64,000 nucleotides of DNA from Rehmannia glutinosa (lineage: Eukaryota; Streptophyta; Magnoliopsida; Lamiales; Orobanchaceae). The notes below the pieces were generated by a model. It had not been told where the DNA came from. It ran no database searches and saw only the letters and a list, made by a program, of their open reading frames with translations. The stretch covers positions 60,497,267-60,561,266 of the forward strand of contig CM071934.1 of assembly GCA_016081115.2 (NCBI GenBank), in the 5' to 3' direction. Below, piece by piece: positions 35,031-46,673 of the stretch. Within the stretch, counting starts at the first letter, position 1. Each line of letters begins with the position of its first letter. The position numbers were made by a program, and so were the translations under genes.

Positions 35031-38000
35031 CTTCTTCTTTCCTCATCCTCGGTTTCTTTCCTCTTTCTCGCCTCAGCTTCCTTCCTCTTCTTTCTTTCAT
35101 AATCTCTCCTCAAACTCTCATTGTATTCTCTCAATTTCCTTGCATTTTCTTCTTGATCCTTCACTCAAGATCATCTACACGCGGCTTCTCTTTTTCAAGT
35201 TCTCTCGAAACCTATCAATATTTGAGGTCCTTTTTCGAGGATCTACATACATGACTTTCTTAGGTCTTCTAGGTGGAGAGTTTTTGCCACTCCCACACTA
35301 GACCTAAAGTCTCTTCCTCTTCCTCTGGTTTCATCGGCTCCTCTGGGAGTTTGACTAGGCCGTGCCTTGAAGTCTGCGACTCTTTGAAGATTGAGTTGGT
35401 GCTTCTTCTTGGCTAGATCTACAACAAAGAAGTCATTTTTCCCAGTACAAATCTCATGCACTAATGGCCCATCCCCTCGAAATATCCTTGGATCGAAGAG
35501 TGTCAAACTCTTGATTGATCTTTCTACTAAAATAGCTTGGGAGTGGATTCTTCACTTGTTTCCTAGAGCTTTCTGTTGGTGGCCCATCAAACTTGGCTTT
35601 TAGTCCTTCATTACGTCATCTTTGCCTTGGTCGAGATCTTCTATTTCACTTTTGTCTCTTGAAGGCAATCTCAACTTTCTCTTCAACTGACAATTCCTGT
35701 GGCAGCTGAGAGAGGAGAGAACTGGTGGATGAGCCTTTGGGAGTTTTGAAAATAATTGCATAGGGGTCTTCTCAGTTGTATCTTCCCCCTTGCTACTTTC
35801 CCTCTTTTGGGCATCATCACCCTAAACAAGAGAGAGATTTGGAGTTGATTGGAGAAGGGAGTCGAGTTTCTTCTGTGTAATGGAGTCTGTTGTTCTTTGC
35901 TCGATACGGAGTGCATGCAACTCTGCATTCATATTTAGCATCTCAACTCGTAGAGAGTTTTCCATATTCTGCATGTCCTTTTTGATCCGCGGCGGCAGCG
36001 ATTCATATCGGTCATGTGGCTTTGTTCTATTCATCACATGTTGTCCTATTGTTTCTGCTTTGAAATTGAGCATGTTCGCGATACGGATCACAAATTTTGA
36101 GAATAGTGATCTAAAGTAGCCAACTTTCTCCCTGCGAATAGCTTTAGTCTGTGTAGTCCATTCCCGATCCTTAACACAGCTCCTCCGATATCCCCCAGAG
36201 ATCATTGCATCATGATTATCGATCCTTTGATTGAGAAGCGGGAAATCCACGTTCCATTGCCTCCATTTCCTCGCACATAGCTCGGAAGGCTTTTTTAAAT
36301 TCAGTCAATTTCCTCAAAGATGAATCCTCGGGAAGTAGGTATTCAAAATCATGACCAAAAGGGATGATTCTCATGTCATCCTTGGGTCTTCACTACCTTA
36401 GCGATAGCCTCAACCACTGCAAGGCCTTCTACATTCCCTTCTGCAGACTCAGCTACAGTTGGGTCTTTGATGTTGGCATCCTTTGAGGTCTCAACCTCTA
36501 GGATTTCACTTTCAAGACCAGCAGTCTCAGCTGCCATGGTCTTTCTCGATCCATCTTGTCGTCGATTACATTGGTAACTTCCCCAGCCTGTAATGCAGCT
36601 AGTTCCTCAGCTGAGATAGTTTTAACCGTCAAAGCGTCATTGGTCCCAACTTGCTCTTCTTCAGTAGTCTCACCATCACCTCCTAACTTCAAAGTTTCTT
36701 TTCTCCTATAGCCTCCTCCGACCTAGTTGCGGTGTGATCGACTCCTCCTCACCGGCTTACCAACCGATTCATGGGCAACGGGTCACCGTCACCATAGACT
36801 TGGTTGTTTTCTTTGAGTGTTCACCCGATTGGGCGGTTGTCTTAATAACTTCAATAGGGTGTGGTTCCGTTGGGTTGCCCTCTTCTACTCATTTCCCAAC
36901 ATCATTGCCACCACCTTAGATTGTCCCTCCGAGCAAGTTTGGTGAGGTGGTTTCATCAATGGTCCTCATGATATCAATGATTGTAAGTGTTCGAGAGATG
37001 GATATAGATTATTCTCCAACACCGCTTAGCTTGGAACGCTCATGCGGCTCAAGGGAACCTTGCGAGTGCTTGCTTCATCCGAGCCTTCTCGACTATGTTA
37101 GCTCTTTCAATAACTTCAACATCGGCTCTTTCTTTGTCACTTTCAAGAGCATCCTCATGAATGTTTGGATCTGTGAAGGCACATGTATGAGGCTCGAGGA
37201 CCTTGGCCTTCTCGAATGCCTTAGCCTTGACAACATCCTTCTTTTCATATAGAACAACGGTTGTGCGATGGATTTCATCAAGTCCACATAGGGCCAGTAG
37301 CATTGTCAAAAAATTAAGGAGATATTCCTCCTCATCGATCGAGTTTGGCCTCTGAAGGCCGGACTCGGTGGCACTCGGCTTCCATAGCCTCCATGCATGC
37401 AAATCGTTCTTCAATTTACGGATAAGCGGGGGGATTAAGGGAGTTCATCAACAATGGCATCTGGGGCGGGTTCTTCAATGGCGACTTCCTTTGTCCCATC
37501 ATTTTCCTCGAGTATCAACCATTTTTCCCGAGGATCGATAGTGAGCTATCTTGAGCTTCTTCGCATCGGCTCATTCACCCATTGTTGTGGGGGCATCTCT
37601 TTGAATTATCTTGAGTTTCTTCAATAGTGCTTTATTTACCCATTTTCGTCCCTTTGTTATCCTTGAAATTGGCCTTTTTACTTTCCTCGGATCTTTGGGG
37701 GCCAGTGATTTCGTTGTGACTATTGTTGTTGTCTCGACACCTCTCTCGCAGACAAACTTTTTCACGAGTCGCTCTTTGGAGCGCCTCTCCCGGAAGGACT
37801 TCTTCCTTCACCGTTACTTAACGCTTCTTAACAAATTGCTTTACGAGGAGCAGCTGACCTTCTCTTCTTTGTCACTTTAGGAGCATCGGCCCGCGTTTAG
37901 GGAGGGAGCTGAAACGGAGGCAACATGTCATCGGGGCGTGTTCAGCTGATTCCCCCTCAGAAGTGGCAGTCTTCTTTGCATGTGCCCTCTTTTGAGCAGC

Positions 38001-38725
38001 TGACAGGTTGGCCTTGAACATTCTCTTGTTCACATGGAAAGGCTTTCCCCTTCGAAGGGGTACACCTTTCTTCTCCATCAAGTAGCCCAAAATCAAGCCA
38101 TAACCTAGGAATGCACAAGCTCCCCGTCAACCACCTTCGTGTTATGGACATTCGGCATAACTTTTTAAAGATGAACTCACTCGTTCCTCAACTTCTTCCA
38201 CGATTGCAACCATAACAATCGGCTTATTTTTGGACAAAATTGAATGATCCAAACTTCATGTCATGCACTTGGCCACCACGTCCATCGGCTTGTGGTACTC
38301 TTCTTTGATGGACTTCTTGAGAGCAGACTAGTTCACTTTGCCAACTAACTCGGCTTAGCAATCTCCTTTCGAGGACTTTACCAAGTTGAACTCTTTTCTA
38401 GTTAGTTCTTTGAGTCCACTTGAATGGAAGGTGTAGGTATTTCTCCAAGTCATCCGACCAACTTAATGTTTTTCCATTCACAAAAGAATAGACGCCATCG
38501 TCGTGAGCAAAATGTTCACATAGAACATAGCAACCTCTTCTTGGAAGGTTTGAGTCATCTCCGAGAGAGAAACCTCTTGAGCCTAGATTTCTCCGGATGA
38601 CGACGTCTTCTTAGCCAACACCTTGTCCTCCGATCGCTTGACAAGGCCTTCAAAATCCACCAGGGAACCGTGTGGATCTTCTCGACAAGTTTTCCAAAAT
38701 CAAGAGCAGCTTGTTTGGGAGTCAT
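35031..38725 (-). pseudogene. ORF3 of element A, interrupted by element B
   Basis: The start is ATG at 38725 (MTPKQAALDFGKLVEKIHT), about 110 bases after a TATATATA box. This is the clearest N-terminus of the three copies. GGATTTTGAAGGCCTTGTCA (inverted near 38650) matches B. The acidic middle (36400-37700) includes KLGGDGETTEEEQVGTNDALTVKT (36498-36692), close to KLGGEGETQIEEASGIDDAQAVKT in B. A 142-codon piece at 35822-36250 matches the segment of B near 32040-32330. The K/E/R-rich tail (35031-35300) is cut by insertion of B and continues at 8725. Function is unknown and frames are broken repeatedly. Confidence 0.65.
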
Positions 38726-38831
38726 TTAATTTTTTAGAAGATTTTGCGAAGAATTAGACTTTGGTTGCGAAAGGATTTACGAAATTTTGAATGCTTAGAG
38801 AGCGAAAGTTATGAGAGAGAAATGAAATTTT

Positions 38832-38841
38832 GATATATATG
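38832..38841 (-). promoter_or_regulatory. putative ORF3 promoter of element A
   Basis: On the minus strand CATATATATC lies about 110 bases before the ORF3 ATG. A TCTCTCTCATAAC leader follows, and a GCAT(T)TAAT(A/G)C block lies upstream near 38930. Confidence 0.5.
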
Positions 38842-39309
38842 AGACTTGAAAGGGCAGGTTTGAGAATCTCAAAGGTTTGAAAGTTGATCAACGATCGAGA
38901 TCAAATCATTCAAAAAACACTAATTGTTTGCATTAAATACGGCATCATTTATATACAATCATAAGTTAAACAATTTGCGACTTTTATTGACACATTAATG
39001 ATGCTAAACCAAATTTGATACACGAATATTCGGTTTGATAACCTTTTACTAATTCTTCTTCATACGGTAAATCACAACGTAATCTCTCACACTCGGCTAG
39101 AGAAGAAATTAGAAAAACGATAAACGTTATAGGTTGATGCCACGAATTCCATCCCCAAAAACCATATTTTATTGACCGCTTTCAACTATATCAATCAGAC
39201 TTAAATTGTTAGATAATAATAGTCGATAATAACAAGATGTTCCCATCGCTTACAACCGCAGTACATGAGATTTTCACCTTTAAGCTCCTCACGGTCACAA
39301 ATAAATCTA

Positions 39310-39750
39310 AGGCCCTTATTGATTCCCAACCTTTTGCACTCTTTTAGTAAAACAACTTTAAGGTTGCGATCTGTCTCCTTTCCACTTTGAGTAATTCTTT
39401 GACTTTGCATTCTAACGGACTTCTTCTCGCTTTTTTTTGAGTCCTTTTCTTTTTATACCCCTTTATAAGTCTTCTCCAAACATCCGGGAGTGACTTAGTT
39501 GTTAGTTCTTTGACAAACACGCTTTTTGGTATTTGACTGAATCTTTTCTTTGATACTCACCGCAACTTTCGGCTAATTCTTCACAAAGATCCTTGATCGA
39601 CTTCGCGATCTTCAACTTGGCTACTTGATACTCGAAACATAGAACCTATCTATTACATAGTTGAATTACAACGAGAAAATAGGGTGTCAACTTTCTAATC
39701 TAAAGTTTTACATGCGACATCAAAATCTATACAATTAAATTTTCCCAACA
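39310..39750 (-). repeat. 5' LTR remnant of element A
   Basis: It matches the right end of the LTR at 7086-8535 (about 8110-8535): TTTTGCACTCTTT, CTTTAAGGTTGCG, CCAAACATCCGGGA, the CTAATCTAA-GTTTTACATG block and the TTTCCCAACA terminus. The rest of this LTR is gone. 39010-39310 joins it to the ORF3 upstream region, with no clear match to either. Confidence 0.75.
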
Positions 39751-39755
39751 GTTGA

Positions 39756-40477
39756 ATTCAAACTTCGTTTTTTTTTTTCTCTCCACCAAGCTTGTCGTAA
39801 ATGGGTAAGGTAAGAGTCTTCTCTCTCTTTTTCCTGTAAAGGATATTGCTCCGAGCTTTCAACACGTATCTTTGTCCTCGGTTAGCTTGGTGTAAAGGTA
39901 AGCAGGAGGTGGCAACCAAAAGGTATTTTTCCCATTACTCTTTATTGTGAATAGATAGATAGATAGATATTAATATATTTGCATTTAGACCCCTTAAGAA
40001 ATTGGTTTTATCAAGTTAAGTATTTAATTGAGGCCTAAAGTTATCTAAACCTTAAGACTTTAAATAGAATTAACCTATTATTCTTATATGTATTCTACAA
40101 TAAAATTCGGGTTGTACTCAAAACATAAATATTATAAGAAAATCTCGTACTAAATAAATTAATGTACAAAGTTTTATATATCACAAGTAGTCAAAATTTC
40201 GGGGTTCTACAATAATTATGGGCAATTAGTTGGCATTTATTATATTTCTAATAATTTAATAGATATGAGTGAAGTTAAGCGCACCAATTGTTATTCTCAA
40301 AAAAAAAAAAAAAAAAAACTGCACCAATTGTACATTAGACGACTCATTCAACATGCTTAAGAATGATTTTAAGAATATTAATTTCGATGTGAGTATTATT
40401 TACTTTACCTATTTATTAGTGCGTTCAATAAATTTTGATAAGAGCATTTCACATTTAGAAAAGATGAAATCCTAGGA
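39756..40477. other. unassigned host flank with short repeats
   Basis: No gene recognised. A TAGA/GATA microsatellite lies at about 39950-39970 and an adenine run at about 40300-40318. Pyrimidine-rich text at 39770-39840 could be leader-like, but no coding sequence follows. Confidence 0.35.
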
Positions 40478-40485
40478 CTCGTATG

Positions 40486-40981
40486 TAGTAGTGGATCCAG
40501 AATTTTGAAAATAGGTGTACGATAGATATTAAAAAAAGTATACATAAACTTTTTTCAATATTTAAAGTCATACAACAAAATACTGTTTAATTTCAAAAGT
40601 TGATCGCGTAATGATACATGAAAAATTAATACCCATATATAAAAGAATTTTTTTTAAGTACATATAGAACTAATTAGAGTAATTAAGAAAATAAGAAACA
40701 ACAAAAATAGTTTTGGTAACATTATTATTTTATTACATTTATATAGTTGGGATATTTTTATCTTTTGCAGATTTTGCCATGTATTTTATTTTTTCATATT
40801 GTTATGTTAAATTTTAATTTTTCTAAATTTTGTTGTGGGAACTTGTATTGTAATATTTGGATTTTATATTTATATAAAAATCAGGGTATAAATTTATTAT
40901 TATTATTATTTTAAATAAAGATTAGTGTTGGAGGATTTATAAATTGGGGTACACCAAAGTTCTCATGTAGATCTGCCATTG
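40486..40981. mobile_element. hAT-type MITE (496 bp)
   Basis: An exact 8-bp direct repeat CTCGTATG lies at 40478-40485 and 40982-40989. The termini are imperfect inverted repeats: TAGTAGTGGATCCA on the left against CAATGGCAGATCTA on the right in reverse complement. The interior is AT-rich without coding capacity. TSD length and terminal form fit a non-autonomous hAT element, in a different family from the one at 5317-6640. Confidence 0.75.
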
Positions 40982-40989
40982 CTCGTATG

Positions 40990-43364
40990 GTAATGGTTTT
41001 AGTGAGAACTCTCATTTTTATCATTTCTATTGAGAATTTAGTATTATATTCGATTTGCGTGAAAAATAAAATTGTGTGGATAAATGAATAATAATAAATT
41101 TTTATATAGATATAGAAAATAAAAATGTGTTTGGTTGAGTAGTTTTGAAAAAATATTACATATGAAAGCACATGCTTAAATAGAATTAAATATCACATAT
41201 GTTATTTTTATTTATTTTTTATTTGTTAATTAACTTTACAAAATAAATTAAAAATAATATAAATTCTTCAAATACTTTTCTTTGTGGAACTTATGGTAAA
41301 CTTTGAAGAATACAATTTTATAATAGAAATTGTTTTTAACTAACGAATTAACGAGAACTTTTTTAGCTAAATCTAAAATATTGATTATTACCTAAAATAA
41401 ATTAATGAAATAATATTATAGTTAGTTAAAAAATAAAATTTAAATTAAAAAGTAATATATTTAATTAATTAAAATAAGAAATTATTTGAAAATATGTTAC
41501 ATGGCTTATAAGAAGTAGAAACTTATAATAAAGGATAAATTTTCTAATATTAATATTAATATTATAGTAATTTTCTATGTTCCTTAATATATTTGCTATA
41601 TAATTAACATACTTTAATTAAATCAAATTGAAAAATTTATAACAAAATATTAAAAAGTCATTTAATTTTCAAAATTTGTTTTCACCTTCTTCACTTCCTC
41701 ACTGCCGCACTTTCGACCGCACCACTCCATCCATCGGAGTTGTGACTGTCGTGTTAAGAATTTCTGCCTTGAAGAAGGGGATGAGAGGCTTAAAACATGA
41801 CTTTCTTACTTTTCCCATATGCTATGAGGTAAGAATCAAGTATCCTTTAACTCATAAATCCTGTAGTAGCAAAAACCCGCACAGAAAAAACCCTTGCGCA
41901 GAAAACTTTGAAGCGGGCTGGAATAGGGGCAGAGGCCTTGGATCTGAAAATAAATCATATCTAGACAAATGTAGGAAATCAGAAGCGAGAATTAAGCAAT
42001 AGGCGGCTGGATTCAAGCCAAAGCAAATGCCGCAAAAAATTACCAAAGAGAACGCGGGTTTTTGCCCAGATTTGGGCTACCTCAAAAAATTAACCAAAAC
42101 TCAATTCCAAGCAGTTGAAATACATGGACTCGGTAGCAGGAGCATCAGAATTTTGTAGAAAATGTAAAGAAAAATGATCAGGAAGGTGTGGCGCCGACAG
42201 TGGCGGTGGTTAGACCGTGGATGGTGGAAGTTTGAAACAAGAAGGAAAAAGAATAAAATAAATAAAATTGATAAAGGAAAAGGAAAAATAAAAAGAAGAG
42301 AAAAAAATATACAAAATAATACAAAAACTAGATATGAAATAAACTTTAATGACATAAAGGATGATTTGACAAATCTCACAATGGCGACACATCATAAAAA
42401 GATTTAAAAAAATACAAAGTCATTTTAACATAAGCCTGGTTGGCTGGAAATCAAGCCACATGCGCCTTCTATGACTTATTCCAGGTAATTTCTCAATTTT
42501 TGGCAAAATTAGGACCTTTTTGCCACCGCTCTAAAGTTATATGACTAATTTTGCAATTCTGCCTAATTTACAAAGAACACTTACTTATTGATATTATGAA
42601 GCTCATTAGCCAAGTCAACCAGAAATAGGGGACAAAAGGAAGAGTACAATAATATAAACTACAAAACTTTAATAAATAAAAGAACTGAAAAGATGCTTCT
42701 CTGTCGATAACGCCCCTACGAATTTTCAGCTACTGGCAATAACACATCTATTTGAGAGTCTTTCATCCTGCAGGAAGACACATATCATGTTCTACACACT
42801 CTGGATGTTAGAAAATTTAGGGCCTAGGGAAAAAAAAAATTTATCGAGAAGAATGTCGAGAAGGAGAAGAATATGGGCGAGAGTGGGGAAAAATAATGAG
42901 TGTATTTAGAGGTTTGGTGGTTATATTTAGAATTTTCTCAGGGTAGTAAGGGCATTACAATATTTTATATTCATGGCATTTATGTAATTATAGGAAGAAG
43001 GTGTATTTAGAGGAAAAAGAGGTATAAATAACACTACCCTTTCAAATAGTATAGAATTGGAAAATGAGTTTCGAAAATGAAAGGAAGGTTTAATTCCCTT
43101 GGGAGTTACACATTATAATTTTCAAAAGAAACAAAAAAGGAAAAATCAATAATATTAGTTGGTTGCAGACATTAAGTAGATATTTTCATTCTTAGTTTTC
43201 ATTCTCATTTTGTTTCTCGAATAACATCAATAATTATCATATTTTTCTCTAAGTACATACATTTTTCAATACATTATCTAGAAATTCTTTATTTGAAAAT
43301 GCCAAAAACAAAACCAAATGTTTCGTTCAACTCACTAGGAAAAATCAATTTTAGTCGCTGGCTA
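40990..43364. other. AT-rich intergenic DNA, no gene recognised
   Basis: 40990-41660 is extremely AT-rich. 41660-42120 is less so and holds a 108-codon frame (41676-42002) with no recognisable domain. 42230-42420 is purine-rich low complexity. 42800-43110 contains a GTATTTAGAGG motif twice. Nothing here could be called a gene or a named element. Confidence 0.4.
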
Positions 43365-44769
43365 TATAACATCCCAATTTCAAATAAATAATAATATGAG
43401 ATTTTATAAAGTGCTAAACAGAACCATTTAATAGCAAGAGAATACTAACATTACAACTTCAATACTCCCTTGAGAACAAGTCTTAAAAATTTTAAAATAG
43501 AATCACAAAACAATATCATCATATCGTTAACATTAAACAAATTCATAGTTATTTAAACTTTAAAATAATTGCCCGGTCGATAATTCCATCGTCCCTTTTG
43601 TGCACGCTCCAACTCCTTTTATCTACAGAAAATATATATGGGGTAAGCATTTAACAGCCCAATGGGGTTAAACAATGTCCAAATTAAATACAACCATGCA
43701 TATCAAAACAAACATGAATTTCAATAGTAATAGTTTGCTTTGCCGGAGTTTCAACAGAAGGATTCTTTTTCCTTGGACCACTTTCATCCCTTATATAAAT
43801 AGTAAATAGCAATAGTTCAATAGACAATAGCACATACTCGCAAGATATATAATGAATGTGTTCAATAAGGACACAGTAGAAACAAACCCCACCTCAAAAT
43901 GCAGTAGCTTCGTGAAGTAAATGCAAATGTGAATTCCTAGTGTTCAAATTCTTCGTCTTCTACAATGAAATAATTTTTAATTAATATAAAATTTTATAGA
44001 AGGGAAAAATAGAAGATATATAAAAGTTTTGAATTAGGGGTCTAGGGAAATTTTTATAGTAGTTTTCATTCTCAGTTTTTTTCCTCTCTTTTGGCTATCC
44101 TTTCCTTTTCTGTTTTCCATTAACTCACGCCCCCATCTTCTCTTTTTTTCCTTTTATCTTCTCAATTTAACAACCCCTACCCCCACTTTCTTCTCCCTCT
44201 CCAGTGCCGACGACCGGCAGCATGGCTGCGCTGGCCAGAGGTGGCGGCGATTCCCTCATCTTTCATCTATTTTTTCTTTATCTTCTTGGTTTTTATCTTA
44301 GGTTTTCGTTTTTAGGCTTGGGGTTTGGAGTGGTAGTGTTTATAAAGATGGGTGGTGGCCATGATGGTGGTGTCGAAATGTGTTGGAATATGGCAAATGG
44401 GTTGGGTATTTTGAGGAGAGAAAGAACTTTACCTTCTTGATTTTGTGTGAAAATTATGATGAATAATCCCAGGGGGTTTTAAATATATAGGCTAAGGCCC
44501 AAGGGTATGATTTGTCTTTGAAATTTTATTGCCAAAAATACTTGATTTACATGCATTAAATGTATATACGATTTGTTTATTTATTTATCATGATTTGATT
44601 TGATTTTCTCTTTTATAATAGTTGACTTTTCTTCATTCTTGTAAGAAAATAAGAAATTAAATTTCTAAAAGTAAGAATGCTAGGGTTTCAAATTCCTAAA
44701 CTTGTTCCCAAAATTAGTTCTAACTCAACCCTAATTTATTTTCCCAATTAAAGGAATATGGGTATTACA
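43365..44769. repeat. gypsy-type LTR-like repeat, copy 1
   Basis: It begins TATAACATCCC and ends GGGTATTACA. Read as TGTAACATCCC and GGGTATTACA, this is the extended inverted terminus usual for plant gypsy LTRs of the Tekay/Retand kind. It aligns with 47466-50696 over more than 1 kb: the TTAAAC(A)-ATTCA block, CGTCCCTTTTG/CGTTCCTTTTG, AAACAAACCCCACCTCAAAATG, and the glycine-rich GGTGGC(G/A)GCG segment near 44240. No primer site or TSD was found (GGCTA on the left, TTCTA on the right). Orientation is unsure because the ends are mutually inverted. Confidence 0.5.
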
Positions 44770-44799
44770 TTCTACATCCCTTGAAATATTTTTTTTTCC

Positions 44800-46580
44800 A
44801 TGCAAGTTGATCAATCGAAACAATTGAGACAAAAAAGGTAGATGAGTCCAATACAATCGATATACATGCGGATGGGTGCGAGGCAATCGAGATAAAAAAG
44901 ATGAACATGACACAATTGAGTAGATGAAGTTCATGATCCAGTCGAGTCTAGTCATGAAGAACAAAACACAAAAGCTTAGGTCAAGGAGTCAACTTTTGCA
45001 CAGTTCGGGTTTGTGCTCGTTGAGCCTCATCTAAGGTCAGTTCTTTCTGATGCAAATGAAGTTGTTAATACATTTGATGCTGAAATAAAGTCTGAAATGT
45101 AGAGGTGAACTCTACTATCACCGAGGAAGTTGTTGAGACAGTTGAGGCACAGTTAACTAAGTAGACTAACACAACTGCTGCCGATGAAGCTGCTCCAGCT
45201 CAGGCACAAAGAAAGACGTCTCAAGGAGAAGAAGCAAAGAATCCTATTGGTGATGAAGCATGACCTTATTCAATCCCCCATGTATATCAAGGTGAAGGGC
45301 CTTCTAACCCTTTTGGAGAAGAGCTTTCGATGATGAAGAAAGCAAATTTGCTAGTCCATCAGCCGAGACGATTGTTTTATTGTAGAAGAACCTAAATCGA
45401 GCAAGGATATGATAGAGGAGAACATGGTGATTCCTTATGATCCACGAGGACAACCCCCAGAGTATGAATTTGCCACTGGGGATGACAGCAGACTAGCCGA
45501 CAAGTTGCAAAGGGCCTTTCTGCATATGTTGAGGGAAATAGAGTATATGGAAATAGGGTACTCCTCACTTTCTCAAACTATTGATAATCATAGTGCCAAC
45601 ATTGAAAGAGATATCAATGGTTGGTGATGCGAATTAAAGAATGGACTCGTGAGAAAAAAGAGAAGGAAGGAAATTTTAGAAGATTGAACAATAAGGTGGT
45701 CATTTGGGGAGCAGATCATATTGCCTTCCAAAATTGCCGGAAGGACAATTTTGATAGGATGAATACTAGCGAGACAAAATGACCTAAATCTGCAAACAAC
45801 AATTGAAAAAAAGTTTGAGCACTTAGAAGCATCTCTTATCAAAATATTGATTCAATTCAGAATCAACTGATTGAATTAAGTGCCAACCATTCAGCAGCAG
45901 ACTTCATGGTTCATATGAAGCTAGATTTCTTAATCCAAAACCTCCAACCTTCCTCCACTGATGCTGCCAAAAAGGGGGAAACAGGTCCCTTAACATCTGG
46001 CACTCCATTGGCTCCTCCCATTCCACCATCATTCTCAGTTGCTCAAAAAGTTGAAGCAAAAATGCAGAACGCTAGAGATGAAATGGATGCCTTAGAAAAG
46101 AATCAAGAAGCAAGGATAAATCTCTTGAGGCAGAAGTTTGGAGGTCTACCAGCTTGCTTGATTCCAAAAGAAGGAAGTAATGAGAAGTTTAAAACAATCC
46201 TTTCCGAAGGATTCTATAAAGGAATGACTTTGGAACAAGCTTGGAATATGTACTGGGATACTGACTTACAGGGCATTCCTCTGAACAATAGAGTAAGATG
46301 CAGCCGAGTGCATCCAGCATCCAACCTAAAGTTGGTGTCAGCTAAGACAGTGGAAGAATAAGAGGAAGGGAAACTCAGAGAGGTAGAGGCTCTCCCCCAA
46401 GAAGAGGCTATGGAGGTGGCAGGTTTCCAACTGACCCCAACAGAAGATCAGGTGCCTATTGGCTGGGCCTGGAAGATCAACAAAGAAAAGCCGGGCGCGA
46501 GACGAGAAGACAGGGGAAGAAAATTTTGTATACTTTTTGTTGTAAATATACACTGTAACAAATTTGTACAAAGTGCCTGA
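44800..46580 (+). pseudogene. ORF3 remnant of a fourth family member (element D)
   Basis: Homologous to the C-terminal two thirds of ORF3 in A, B and C. The acidic part (45040-45300) has Glu/Ala/Thr-rich text. 45409-45627 reads EENMVIPYDPRG, then LQRAFLHMLREIEYMEIGYSSLSQTIDNH. The long frame 45906-46361 (151 codons) contains AKKGETGPLTSG, a Lys/Glu-rich helix, QKFGGLPACLIPKEG and FKTILSEGFYKGMTLEQAWNMYWDTDL, the best copy of the conserved ORF3 motif, ending in a stop at 46359-46361. The N-terminal domain is absent. It looks more divergent than A-C and lies between two gypsy-type LTR copies. Confidence 0.6.
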
Positions 46581-46673
46581 AAGTTATCAATGAAACTGAT
46601 TCTTTCTTTTAAATTATTTACTTTCAGTGCACATATATTGTTATGGTTTTGGCATCATCAAGAAGATGGGAAT

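Larger units (their letters stand above)
7086..39750 (-). mobile_element. copia element A, outermost of the nest, internally deleted
   Basis: The two outer ends are TGTAGGTCCCAAGGGG (7086) and TTTCCCAACA (39750). Both are flanked by GTTGA (7081-7085 and 39751-39755), a 5-bp TSD. Its own parts are the 3' LTR (7086-8535), the end of the internal region (8536-8725), ORF3 (35031-38725) with its promoter, and a remnant of the 5' LTR (about 39310-39750). Everything from 8731 to 35030 is element B plus the duplicated target. Primer site, gag and pol are absent, so a deletion of several kb joins the ORF3 upstream region to the middle of the 5' LTR. Its own DNA totals about 6.4 kb. Confidence 0.85.

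Noticed and set aside
35014..35301. Frame starting in the LTR end and running into element A
   Set aside because: It crosses the B/A insertion junction and is antisense to the ORF3 tail, so it is an artefact of nesting.
42174..42407. Lys/Asn-rich frame resembling a nuclear localisation region
   Set aside because: Purine-rich low-complexity DNA with no homologue in the window and no gene structure around it.
43365..44774. Gypsy-type LTR copy 1 as a solo LTR with a 5-bp TSD
   Set aside because: Flanks GGCTA and TTCTA agree only at three of five positions, so no TSD is claimed.
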